The position numbers were made by a program, and so were the translations under genes. The notes under the pieces are model-generated. The model was given only the letters and a program-made list of their open reading frames with translations, ran no database searches and was not told where the DNA came from. 64,000 nt of DNA from Synergistota bacterium (GTDB taxonomy: Bacteria > Synergistota > GBS-1), in the NCBI GenBank assembly GCA_025060595.1, contig JANXBX010000007.1, forward strand, positions 37,785-101,784, in the 5' to 3' direction. Every line of letters starts with the position of its first letter. Within the stretch, counting starts at the first letter, position 1. Below, in pieces: positions 18,244 through 28,013 of this stretch.

Positions 18244-19266
18244 ATGCTTGAGGAACTCAGGAAAAAAATTTCTGAGATAGATGATAAAATAAAAGCCCTG
18301 TTAGATGAGAGAGCTAATATTGCCAAAAAAATTGGGGAATATAAAAAGAAAGAAGGTTTGCCCCTTTGGGATCCACAAAGGGAACAAGAAATTCTCATTT
18401 GGGCTGGAAAATATAAGGATATTTTCAGAGAAATAATAGGCTTTTGCAGGACAATACAAGAACCAATAAAAGTATGCTTTCTTGGACCAGAAGGAAGTTT
18501 TTCCCACCAAGCAGCTATAAAACTATTTTCCCATTACACAGAGTTGATACCTTGTAAAAACTTTAGAGAGCTTTTTGATGCGGTCGAAGGCGGAAAAAGT
18601 AACTTTTCTATTCTGCCAATAGATAATAGCTTAGCCGGTCCCGTTGGAGAAGTACTGGATCTACTTTTAGAAAGAAACGTGTATATAGTAGGAGAAAAAT
18701 ATGAGAAAATAGACATTTGCCTTCTTTCCAATAAAAACTTTGAGGAAATCAAAGAAGTTTACTCTCATCCTCACGCCTTAGAGCAATGTAGAAATTATCT
18801 TGCAGAAAAGCTTCCAAATGCTAACATCATTAGTGTAGATAGCACATCTAAAGCAGCTTTACTAGCAAAAGAAAAGAACGAAGCTGCTTTAGGCAGCGAG
18901 CTTTTATCAAAAACATATGACTTAAAAATCATAGACAAATCGATCCAAGATAGAAAGAATAACTATACGAGGTTTATAGTCATATCAAAAGAACCATCTG
19001 AAGGAGATAAAACAAGCCTTATCTTTAGCGTTAAAAACGTCCCTGGAGCATTACATAGAGCTTTAGGACCTTTTGCAAAAAGAGAAATCGACCTTACAAG
19101 CATCCACTCAAGACCTGTAAAGACTAAACCATGGGATTATATTTTTTTCATGGACTTTAAAGGAAGCTTAAAAGACAATAAAGTTAAAGAAGCTTTAAGA
19201 GAGCTTGAGGAAATATCTACATTTATAAAAATCCTAGGATCTTACCCATTAGCTCAAGTAACTTGA
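18244..19266 (+). CDS. pheA: Bifunctional chorismate mutase / prephenate dehydratase
   Basis: P-protein of phenylalanine synthesis: chorismate to prephenate to phenylpyruvate. Residues 1-85 are an AroQ chorismate mutase (LRKKISEIDDKIKALLDERANIAKKIGEYKKK). Residues ~90-265 are the dehydratase (VCFLGPEGSFSHQAA, LPIDNSLAGPVGEVLDLL, NYTRFIVIS with the catalytic Thr). Residues ~270-335 are the ACT domain with GALHRALGPFAKREIDLTSIHSRP, so feedback by phenylalanine is expected. AAAGGAGGT precedes the ATG. The last 13 bp overlap tyrA end to end. Confidence 0.95.
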   Translation: MLEELRKKISEIDDKIKALLDERANIAKKIGEYKKKEGLPLWDPQREQEILIWAGKYKDIFREIIGFCRTIQEPIKVCFLGPEGSFSHQAAIKLFSHYTELIPCKNFRELFDAVEGGKSNFSILPIDNSLAGPVGEVLDLLLERNVYIVGEKYEKIDICLLSNKNFEEIKEVYSHPHALEQCRNYLAEKLPNANIISVDSTSKAALLAKEKNEAALGSELLSKTYDLKIIDKSIQDRKNNYTRFIVISKEPSEGDKTSLIFSVKNVPGALHRALGPFAKREIDLTSIHSRPVKTKPWDYIFFMDFKGSLKDNKVKEALRELEEISTFIKILGSYPLAQVT

Positions 19267-20084
19267 TATAGGTTTTGTCTCTCCTTCTTTATCTTTTCAA
19301 AAAAGTTTTCTTTTTCCAATTCGCTCATGTTAAGAATTTCTACTATAAGATCAAATAAATCTTTGAGTCTCTTTTCTATAAAATCCCTATTATCTGAAAC
19401 AATGTCCCTCCACATTATGGGATCGCTTAAAGCTGGCCTTGTTAAATCTCTAAAGTTTCCGGCCACAAGCTTTCTAGCCACATCTTCTGTAGATACTAAC
19501 TCTACTAGCGCAACAGAAATAAGATAAGGGACATGGCTTATAAGAGCAACAACCAAATCGTGAGTCTCTGGGTCAAGTATATAAGGTTTAGCCCCTATGG
19601 ATTTAACCATGTAAATCAACTCTTCTACTCTTCCCCTATCAAAAGGCGATACAGGAGTTAATATATAGGGAGCACCTTCGTAAAGATCCTCCCTTCCATA
19701 TTCAACCCCTCTTTTTTCAGAGCCAGTCATGGGATGCCCTCCTATAAACGCAAGGTCCTCCCTTAAAATCGATGTTATCTCTTTAACTACACTTCTCTTT
19801 GTACTTCCAAGATCACTTATCAAAGCACCCCTTCTAACATATGACTGAACTTCCTTAAAGAGTGAACCTATGCTCTTAACTGGAGTAGCGAAGAATACAT
19901 AATCCGCATCTATAACACCTTCTTCAAGCGAGAGAGTCCACTCATCTAAAGCCCCCAACTCTAAGGCTTTTACACCTGTTTCTTCTTTCCTAACAACACC
20001 CTTAACAAAAGCTCCTATCCTTCTTCTTAAAGCCATTCCAAGAGAACCCCCCATAAGCCCAACGCCTACTATGGAAACTTTCAA
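19254..20084 (-). CDS. tyrA: Prephenate dehydrogenase
   Basis: NAD(P)-dependent oxidative decarboxylation of prephenate to 4-hydroxyphenylpyruvate for tyrosine. The N-terminal Rossmann fold has VSIVGVGLMGGSLGMALRR. The catalytic histidine region is IGGHPMTGSEKRGVEYGREDLYEGAPYILTP, and ISHVPYLISVALVEL follows. It has no fused mutase or ACT domain, consistent with the mutase being on PheA. The TTG start lies behind AAGGGG. It is tail-to-tail with pheA, giving the two branches of prephenate use opposite strands. Confidence 0.94.
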   Translation of the reverse strand: MKVSIVGVGLMGGSLGMALRRRIGAFVKGVVRKEETGVKALELGALDEWTLSLEEGVIDADYVFFATPVKSIGSLFKEVQSYVRRGALISDLGSTKRSVVKEITSILREDLAFIGGHPMTGSEKRGVEYGREDLYEGAPYILTPVSPFDRGRVEELIYMVKSIGAKPYILDPETHDLVVALISHVPYLISVALVELVSTEDVARKLVAGNFRDLTRPALSDPIMWRDIVSDNRDFIEKRLKDLFDLIVEILNMSELEKENFFEKIKKERQNLYQVT

Positions 20085-20186
20085 AAAACACCACCCCTTA
20101 CATAGAAGTCTTAAAGAATAACTTTATATCACTTTACTGGATATACAACCTATAAGGTTCTGTACAAACCAGGCCTAACTTTAGTA

Positions 20187-20828
20187 TTATCTGAAAAGCT
20201 TAAATTTCATTAAAACCACAGGAGCTAATAAGAGAAGCCAAGATAAACTTCTGACTCCACCAACTTCGCATCCTCCCCCACCATAGGTGTAAACTTTAGC
20301 TATAACTAAAGTAACTCTAATTTCCCACCATACTGAACTACCATCATAATCAGAATTATCCCCTACAACTATAGTCAGCGGCGATATAGAAGATATATAA
20401 GCCCCCAGGGAATCCCTGTCGATAACCTCCCAATTTCCCCAAAACTCATTAAAAGCTATAACTATATCCTCTCCATCATTATAAATCAAAGAGGGAATTT
20501 CTATAGAAAGCGGAATATTCCCCATTCCATGTGCACGAAATTTCATACTTAATCCGTAAAGGTAGACACTATCATAATAAGATACATAGGAATCTATGAG
20601 ATCTTTAAGTTTTAACAACCCATGATCCGTAGTATATCGTTCTATATCAGACCAGGTATAAAGTCTCTCATAGAAATACCATGGGAAATAAACATTCAAA
20701 TCATTTTCAGTAATAATTCTATGAGGTAAGATATGAGCTTTATCATTAGCGCTTGCAAGCCCTGTCCAAATCCATAATAATAAGATGCTTATCCCAAAAA
20801 CAATTTTCAACCCTTTAACTTTAAACAT
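20187..20828 (-). CDS. Secreted protein with Synerg-CTERM-like sorting tail
   Basis: A 213-residue exported protein of unknown function. Residues 1-26 are a signal peptide (IVFGISILLLWIWTGLASA). The mature part is rich in Tyr, Trp and Asp, without motifs I recognise. The last 31 residues run GGGGCEVGG, a hydrophobic helix (LSWLLLLAPVVLM) and a basic end (KFKLFR). That tripartite layout, with Gly-Gly-Cys before the helix, matches Synerg-CTERM-type surface sorting signals, so processing and anchoring at C187 is likely. GGAGGTGAGG precedes the ATG. It is transcribed alone. Confidence 0.72.
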   Translation of the reverse strand: MFKVKGLKIVFGISILLLWIWTGLASANDKAHILPHRIITENDLNVYFPWYFYERLYTWSDIERYTTDHGLLKLKDLIDSYVSYYDSVYLYGLSMKFRAHGMGNIPLSIEIPSLIYNDGEDIVIAFNEFWGNWEVIDRDSLGAYISSISPLTIVVGDNSDYDGSSVWWEIRVTLVIAKVYTYGGGGCEVGGVRSLSWLLLLAPVVLMKFKLFR

Positions 20829-20860
20829 TTTAACCTCACCTCCTCATGAATACAACTTAA

Positions 20861-20889
20861 ATTCTAATATTAGTTACTATAAAAATCAA
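20861..20889 (-). promoter_or_regulatory. Promoter of the Synerg-CTERM-like protein gene
   Basis: Minus-strand -35 TTGATT (20889-20884), 17-nt spacer, and -10 TAGAAT (20866-20861), about 32 bp upstream of the ATG. Good spacing and five of six -10 matches. Confidence 0.6.
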
Positions 20890-20990
20890 TAAGATCTAAA
20901 ATAACTTGTTATATCAGAAATTCAGAAATTATAAAACAACATTGAATAAGCAGTTACTTAGAAACAAAGTTCAACAATATGGGTTATCCC

Positions 20991-21019
20991 TTGAAAGGTT
21001 AAAAAAGGGCCTGTATAAT
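20991..21019 (+). promoter_or_regulatory. Promoter of wtpABC
   Basis: -35 TTGAAA (20991-20996), exactly 17 nt, then consensus -10 TATAAT (21014-21019), about 36 bp before wtpA. The 227-bp gap to the divergent gene also holds that gene's promoter at 20861-20889. I see no riboswitch-like fold in it. Confidence 0.75.
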
Positions 21020-21055
21020 CTCAGTATCAGAAAAACCGCCGTATAAAAACGATAG

Positions 21056-22861
<1,806 letters not shown>

Positions 22862-22869
<8 letters not shown>

Positions 22870-23902
22870 GCTTGAGAATGTGTATAGAAAGTGGCGTGAC
22901 TTTTATCTCGAAAGCATATCTTTTGAGGTAGAAGAGGGAGAGTACTTTATTATTCTGGGACCAAGCGGTGCGGGGAAAACTCTCCTACTTGAGGTAATTG
23001 CAGGGATTTTCTTCCCAGAAAAGGGTAAGATTTACTGGAATGGAGAGGATATTACCTATCTTGAACCGGAAAGAAGAGGCTTCGCTTATGTTCCACAGAA
23101 TTACGGTCTTTTCCCCCACATGAGCGTATATGAAAACATAGCTTATGGATTAAGACTCAAAAAAATGACAGAAAAATATATATCTCGAAAGGTAAGAGAA
23201 ATAGCTGACATCCTAGGTATAGGGGACTTGCTTAACCGAAAACCTAAGACTTTAAGCGGAGGAGAGGCTCAACGAGTTGCAATAGCTAGAAGCCTAGTCA
23301 TGAACGCTAAGCTTTTGCTTTTAGACGAACCTTTTGCCAACCTCGATCCATTAACATCATCAAAGCTTCTATCAGATTTCAGAAATTGGCGAAAAGATAT
23401 CGATTTTACTGCTATACATGTAACACACTCTTTCGAGGAAGCACTATCTTTGGGTGATAAAGTAGGCATAATGCTTGATGGACAGCTTGCTCAAGTGGGT
23501 AGTATAAGGGAGGTTTTCTCAAAACCGAAAGATGAAAGAATAGCCTCCTTTTTAGGGTTCGAAAACATAATAGAAGGAATGGCCCAAGGGGAAGAGCTCA
23601 AAGCTAATGGAATTTACATAAAGCTACCCAAAAGCCTTTACGGCAAAGCTAGAATAGCTATACGACCTGAAGATGTAATAATTTCAGAAAGCCCTTTTAA
23701 AAGCTCCGTCCGTAACATATTTGAAGCCACCATTTCAGATATTCATGATCTAGGAGGGATCCTTAAAATTACACTTAAAGTTGAAAACTTAACCATAAAA
23801 GCTTTAATAACAAAATCATCTGCTTTGGAACTAGGAATAGCTATGGGGAAAAAAGTTTTTGTAGGATTTAAAGCTACAGCAATTCATATTTTTGAGAGAT
23901 AA
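22862..23902 (+). CDS. wtpC: Tungstate ABC transporter ATPase WtpC
   Basis: Energising ATPase of the importer. Walker [14 protein letters not shown]-loop in [21 protein letters not shown], signature [15 protein letters not shown], Walker [14 protein letters not shown] and H-loop His in HVTHSFEEA are all intact. The C-terminal ~110 residues contain a TOBE-type oxyanion domain (IRPEDVIIS... and [21 protein letters not shown]), which could give trans-inhibition by the anion. The TTG start overlaps wtpB by eight bases with GGGAGGG upstream. A 19-bp inverted repeat follows immediately. Confidence 0.93.
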
Positions 23903-23904
23903 AA

Positions 23905-23946
23905 ATACAGGGAAGCAAGAAAAGGCTTTTTCTTGCTTCCCTGTAT
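23905..23946 (-). terminator. Intrinsic terminator closing the 18-kb hydrogenase block
   Basis: A perfect 19-bp inverted repeat (23905-23923 and 23928-23946) with a four-base loop between convergent wtpC and the DJ-1 gene. On the minus strand it is followed by a T-run, so it is a canonical terminator for the hydrogenase direction. For wtpC the downstream bases are only moderately T-rich; it may work both ways. Confidence 0.85.
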
Positions 23947-23957
23947 GTCTTCTTCAT

Positions 23958-24542
23958 CTATATCTCTATTTTAGCTCCGAGTAACTCAACAAACTTTCTA
24001 ATCCATTCAGGGTGAGCCGGCCAAGCAGGTGCGGTCACAAATATATCATCAACTACAGCATTAGAGAACGTGCTGTTTGGAGGAACATAGGTAGCACCTG
24101 CAAGTTCCACCTCAGCAGCAACTGCAGGATATGCACAGATCTTTTTCCCACTTATAACCTTAGCTGCTGTCAAAAGTTGAGGACCATGACATATTGCAGC
24201 AATAGGCTTTTTATTTTCCGCAAACTTTTTCACAAGTTCAACCACCTTAGGGTTAATCCTTAAATACTCTGGAGCCCTACCACCAGGTATAACCAGGCCA
24301 TCGTAATCCTCAACCTTAACCTCATTAAAATCTTTAGTTATAGCGAAAAAGTGTCCAGGTTTTTCGCTATAAGTTTGATCCCCCTCAAAGTCATGAATAG
24401 CTGTTTTTACCCTCTCACCAGGCTTCTTACCAGGACATATCGTATCTACTTTATAACCAAGCATAAGAAGCATCTGATATGGAACCATTGCCTCATAGTC
24501 CTCTACGAAGTCTCCCACCAATACCAATATTCTTTTACTCAT
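23958..24542 (-). CDS. DJ-1/PfpI-family protein
   Basis: Cytoplasmic DJ-1/PfpI superfamily protein, 194 residues. The nucleophile elbow Cys is C118 in AAICHGPQLL with H119 next to it, and the supporting Glu is E14 in VGDFVEDYEA. This places it with the longer PfpI/YhbO-like group. Members act as proteases, chaperones or (disputed) glyoxalases or deglycases; the sequence does not say which. It lies 16 bp after hypB and is the last gene before the terminator, so it probably shares the hydrogenase transcript. Confidence 0.88.
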   Translation of the reverse strand: MSKRILVLVGDFVEDYEAMVPYQMLLMLGYKVDTICPGKKPGERVKTAIHDFEGDQTYSEKPGHFFAITKDFNEVKVEDYDGLVIPGGRAPEYLRINPKVVELVKKFAENKKPIAAICHGPQLLTAAKVISGKKICAYPAVAAEVELAGATYVPPNSTFSNAVVDDIFVTAPAWPAHPEWIRKFVELLGAKIEI

Positions 24543-24558
24543 CTCGCCTCGCCCCCTT

Positions 24559-25209
24559 TTAGAACCTATTTATTTTAGATACTATCCAATTTACGAACTC
24601 CTCTATACCTTCTTCAGTTTCACAGGAGACTTCGAAAACTGGCATATCGGGCGCAATTCTCCTTATAGGCATATAAAATCTCTCCTTATTAAACTTAAAA
24701 AGAGGCAGTATATCAATCTTATTCAAAACTATAGCCTTAGAAACCTTAACTACTACAGGATATTTCTCTGGTTTATCATCTCCCTCAGGAACGCTTAAAA
24801 CCCCTATCTTGTAATCCTCTCCTAAGTCGAAAGCAGTAGGACAAACTAAGTTTCCTACATTTTCTATAAATAGGATCTCCATATCATCAAGAGGCAGCTC
24901 CTCTATAGCCTTGCCTACCAGATTAGCATCCAAGTGACAACCACCCTCAGTATTTATCTGAACAACCGGAACCCCGGCTTTATGTATAAGCTCGGCATCC
25001 CTAATAGTTGTTAAATCTCCCTCTATAACTCCTATCTTATATTTATCCTTTAACCTATTTATAACCCTTAAAAGTAGCGATGTTTTTCCCGCGCCAGGTG
25101 ATCCAATAAGATTAAAGGTTACTATACCTTTTTCCTTGAAGATCTTCCTATTCGTCTCTGCTACCCGTTTCTCCGCTTCAAGGACTTTTCTCACTATCTT
25201 TATCTCCAA
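24559..25209 (-). CDS. hypB: Hydrogenase nickel-incorporation GTPase HypB
   Basis: GTPase that drives nickel delivery to the hydrogenase large subunit together with HypA. It has the G1 loop LIGSPGAGKTSLL, EGDLTT, NTEGGCHLDA and the NKID specificity motif. It lacks the His-rich N-terminal nickel store of some homologues. I start at TTG 25209, because GGAG is upstream and the resulting N-terminus (EIKIVRKVLEAEKRVAETNRKIF) matches the family; the longer reading from 25242 would run 65 bp into hypA. The overlap with hypA is still 32 bp, implying coupled translation. Confidence 0.95.
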   Translation of the reverse strand: MEIKIVRKVLEAEKRVAETNRKIFKEKGIVTFNLIGSPGAGKTSLLLRVINRLKDKYKIGVIEGDLTTIRDAELIHKAGVPVVQINTEGGCHLDANLVGKAIEELPLDDMEILFIENVGNLVCPTAFDLGEDYKIGVLSVPEGDDKPEKYPVVVKVSKAIVLNKIDILPLFKFNKERFYMPIRRIAPDMPVFEVSCETEEGIEEFVNWIVSKINRF

Positions 25210-25564
25210 GTTTATCTTCACTCCTTTCAATTTCAAGTCCAATTAACTCAAATTCATTTCCTCCATCAATATCAAGCTCCTCACTTCCACACTTAGGACA
25301 AGCTCCAAAGAAATCATCAATATCAAAAGAGTGACCACATGAACGACACATACCTCTAAAAGGTACTTCCTCCAACTCAAGTTTAGCCCCTTTAGCTATA
25401 CTTCCCTCAGCCAAAGAGCCAAAGGCAAAACTTAATAGGTCAGGAACAACTCCTACAAGCTTTCCCACCCTAACCCTAACCTTAAGTATCCTACATGCCC
25501 CATATTTAACTGCTTCCTCTAAAACTACACTAATTAAAGCTTCCGCTAAAGAGAACTCATGCAT
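25178..25564 (-). CDS. hypA: Hydrogenase nickel-incorporation protein HypA
   Basis: Nickel metallochaperone. The N-terminal MHEFSLAEAL supplies the nickel site (His2), and the zinc site is formed by CRSCGHSFDIDDFFGACPKCG, two CxxC pairs. Length is 128 residues with a short acidic tail after the zinc domain. It overlaps the protease gene by 19 bp and hypB by about 32 bp. HypC, D, E and F, needed to make the Fe(CN)2CO group, are not in the window and must be elsewhere. Confidence 0.95.
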   Translation of the reverse strand: MHEFSLAEALISVVLEEAVKYGACRILKVRVRVGKLVGVVPDLLSFAFGSLAEGSIAKGAKLELEEVPFRGMCRSCGHSFDIDDFFGACPKCGSEELDIDGGNEFELIGLEIERSEDKLGDKDSEKSP

Positions 25565-26013
25565 GTTTTTAATTTACTATTTATAAAGCTATAAAGTAAT
25601 TTTTCGACTTCTCTAGCAATCTCTCGCGTTCTCCGACTTAGCCCAGCACCAAAGGAAAAATCTTCACCTTTTATACTTAATATCCAAGATTCCGGTTTAT
25701 TTTTATAAATCTGATCAAGGAGGCATAAAAGATCTGCCGGATATAGCGTATGAGAAACATAGTTTAGGGGAGCATGGTGCTCCCCTACCTCTATTTTTCT
25801 TAAAGACCAAATTTCCTCACCAGCTGAAGCATCTATAAATATTAAATACCTTGCGTTTCTGAACTCTTCAATAAGCTCTGGCATAAGCTGATGTAGAAGG
25901 AGAACTTTTACCTTCTTTTCTCCTCCAAATCTAACTTTTACTCTTGCCCCTATCCATATGCCTACACCATCATCTTTTCTTAAGTAGTTTCCGTAGCCTA
26001 TTACAACTATCAG
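25546..26013 (-). CDS. Hydrogenase maturation endopeptidase (HycI/HyaD family), CTG start
   Basis: Protease that removes the C-terminal tail of the hydrogenase large subunit after nickel insertion. From the first ATG (25884) the protein would lack its whole N-terminal third. Upstream in the same frame, with no stop, lies IVVIGYGNYLRKDDGVGIW, the family opening motif containing a metal ligand Asp (D15) and followed later by FIDASAG and SHTLYP, the other ligand regions. No ATG, GTG or TTG lies between the upstream stop and that motif; the fitting codon is CTG at 26013, overlapping the large-subunit stop as CTGA. This gives 155 residues, the normal size. Confidence 0.85.
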   Translation of the reverse strand: MIVVIGYGNYLRKDDGVGIWIGARVKVRFGGEKKVKVLLLHQLMPELIEEFRNARYLIFIDASAGEEIWSLRKIEVGEHHAPLNYVSHTLYPADLLCLLDQIYKNKPESWILSIKGEDFSFGAGLSRRTREIAREVEKLLYSFINSKLKTCMSSL

Positions 26014-27437
26014 GAACCTTTCACCAACTCTTTTATTTTGTTTCCTTCGGCATCATAAATCACAACCTGAAGTGGCATTTTACCAATAGCATGAGTAGCA
26101 CATGAAAGACATGGATCATAACATCTTATAGCAACCTCCAGCATATTTAAGAAACCCTCTTTTATTTCCGGTCCTCTTATATACTCTTTGGCAACAAGCT
26201 CCACAGCTTTATTCATAGCATGATTATTATGAACGGTAGCCACAACAAGGTTAGCTTTGATAATCTCACCATTTTCATTTACCTTATAATGATGTATAAG
26301 AGTTCCTCTTGGAGCTTCAAGGATACCCACTCCCTCAGGCTTAAAATCTCTACTAACTACTTGAAGCTCCGTTCCAGTGATATCAGGATCCTCTAAAAGC
26401 TCTTTCAAACGCTCTGCAGAGTGTAAAGCTTCTATCATTCTCGCATAATGATAGAAAAGAGATCCCTCTGCTACCCTATCTCCTATCATCTCACGAAAGA
26501 GTTTAAGCTCCTCTTTAGCTAAAGGAGTAGAGATATCATCACAACAATTTATCCTCGCCAAAGGCCCGACTCTGTAACTTCCCTCAGGATAGCCAAACTC
26601 CTTATAAAATGGAAACTTCATATAAGACCACGGCTCAACCCACTCGCCTATTTTATTAAGATATTCATCTTCGCTAAACTCATCAATAATTCTCCCTCTA
26701 TGATCACAGAGCCTTATCTTGCCATGGTAGAGATCAAGATTCCCATTGCTGTCCACAAGTCCCATATAGAAAGAAGGAAAAGAAGCGAACTTTCTGAATT
26801 TTTCTCCCCACTCTATAGCCAAGTTTCTAATCAGCCTAACTGTATCTTTAAGACTATCTATTACCCAATCTATATCCTTCAAAAGCGAATCTCTCTCCTG
26901 AACAGTAAGCCCTTTATTAACCCCCCCTGGAATAGCAAATCGAGGATGTATTCTTTTACCAGCAAGGGTCCTTATTACCTCCTGTCCATACTTCCTAAGC
27001 TTTACTCCTCTAATAGCTAAGTCCGGATACTTTTCTATTATACCTATAACATTTCTTATCTTAGGATCCGCATCCATACCCAAAAGAAGGTCAGGACTTG
27101 CAAGGTGGAAGAAATGCAAAGAGTGAGATTGAACTAATTGCCCCATATGCATAAGCTCTCTTAACTTCTTAGCCGTTGGAGGAATCTCAACACCTAGTAT
27201 TTTATCCGTAGCTTTAGCTGAAGCAAGATGATGACTAACAGGACATATACCACATGCCCTCTGGGTCATTACAGGCATTTCCCAAAAAACTCTACCTTCA
27301 CAAAATTTTTCAAACCCTCTTATCTGAGTAACATGGAAAAACGTTTTTTCAACCTTTCCATCTTCATTAAGGTATATAGTAACCTTACCATGTCCTTCTA
27401 CTCTGGTTACAGGGAATATTTCCAATTTGTTTCCCAT
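26010..27437 (-). CDS. hydL: [NiFe]-hydrogenase large subunit HydL (group 3d/HoxH-like)
   Basis: Catalytic large subunit, cytoplasmic. The L1 motif RACGICPVSHH (C62, C65) and the L2 motif DPCLSCATH (C443, C446, H449) supply all four nickel-iron ligands. A 26-residue tail after H449 is the peptide cut by the adjacent maturation protease. The sequence resembles HoxH of soluble NAD-linked hydrogenases. With HydS, HydA, HydB and HydC upstream it reproduces the five-subunit NiFe-HydABCSL enzyme described from Acetomicrobium mobile, which couples NADH and reduced ferredoxin oxidation to H2. Confidence 0.95.
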   Translation of the reverse strand: MGNKLEIFPVTRVEGHGKVTIYLNEDGKVEKTFFHVTQIRGFEKFCEGRVFWEMPVMTQRACGICPVSHHLASAKATDKILGVEIPPTAKKLRELMHMGQLVQSHSLHFFHLASPDLLLGMDADPKIRNVIGIIEKYPDLAIRGVKLRKYGQEVIRTLAGKRIHPRFAIPGGVNKGLTVQERDSLLKDIDWVIDSLKDTVRLIRNLAIEWGEKFRKFASFPSFYMGLVDSNGNLDLYHGKIRLCDHRGRIIDEFSEDEYLNKIGEWVEPWSYMKFPFYKEFGYPEGSYRVGPLARINCCDDISTPLAKEELKLFREMIGDRVAEGSLFYHYARMIEALHSAERLKELLEDPDITGTELQVVSRDFKPEGVGILEAPRGTLIHHYKVNENGEIIKANLVVATVHNNHAMNKAVELVAKEYIRGPEIKEGFLNMLEVAIRCYDPCLSCATHAIGKMPLQVVIYDAEGNKIKELVKGS

Positions 27438-27455
27438 GATTTAAGCACCTCCTAA

Positions 27456-28001
27456 CTATTCATACGATAAAAGCTCTGGCGGCAATACAGGTATTTTTCC
27501 TTCAAGGAGCTCTCTTAACGCATATTCTATAGCTTTCGGATCAGGTGGACATCCCGGCACATAAACATCAACTTTAACAAATTGATCGATTGCCTTAACG
27601 CTTGGGAAAAGTTTAGGAACATCTTCATGAGGAATAACCTTTTCTGGATTAACAGTACTTTCCGTTTCCACATAAACCCTTTTTAGAACCTCCTCCTTTT
27701 TAAAGAAGTTTCTCATAGCAGGAATACCGCCAAAACAAGCACAATCCCCCAACGCCACTAATATTTTCGAATTCTCACGTATCTTTTTTAAAACTTCTAG
27801 TTGTTCTTCATTTCCAACAGCTCCCTCAACTATTCCTACATCAACTGGATGAAACTCCTTTATATCCGTTATTGGACTCGCATCAAACTCTATTTTTGAT
27901 GCTAACTCCACAAGTTTCTCGTCCAAATCTAACATAGACATATGACACCCAGAACAACACTCAAGCCATGTGGTAGCAACTCTTACTTTAGCCAAGTTCA
28001 T
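27456..28001 (-). CDS. hydS: [NiFe]-hydrogenase small subunit HydS (HoxY-like)
   Basis: Short small subunit of 181 residues carrying only the proximal [4Fe-4S] cluster: C16-x2-C19 in LECCSGCHMSML, the Cys of GDCACFGGIPAMRN, and PGCPPDP. No twin-arginine signal or medial and distal cluster domain is present, so the enzyme is cytoplasmic. It passes electrons from the NiFe site to HydA. It sits between hydL (18 bp gap) and hydA (12 bp gap). Confidence 0.94.
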   Translation of the reverse strand: MNLAKVRVATTWLECCSGCHMSMLDLDEKLVELASKIEFDASPITDIKEFHPVDVGIVEGAVGNEEQLEVLKKIRENSKILVALGDCACFGGIPAMRNFFKKEEVLKRVYVETESTVNPEKVIPHEDVPKLFPSVKAIDQFVKVDVYVPGCPPDPKAIEYALRELLEGKIPVLPPELLSYE

Positions 28002-28013
28002 CTCCCCCTTACA

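Noticed and set aside
20829..21055. Molybdenum/tungsten cofactor riboswitch before wtpA
   Set aside because: The 227-bp gap is AT-rich and accounted for by two promoters; no conserved fold was seen.
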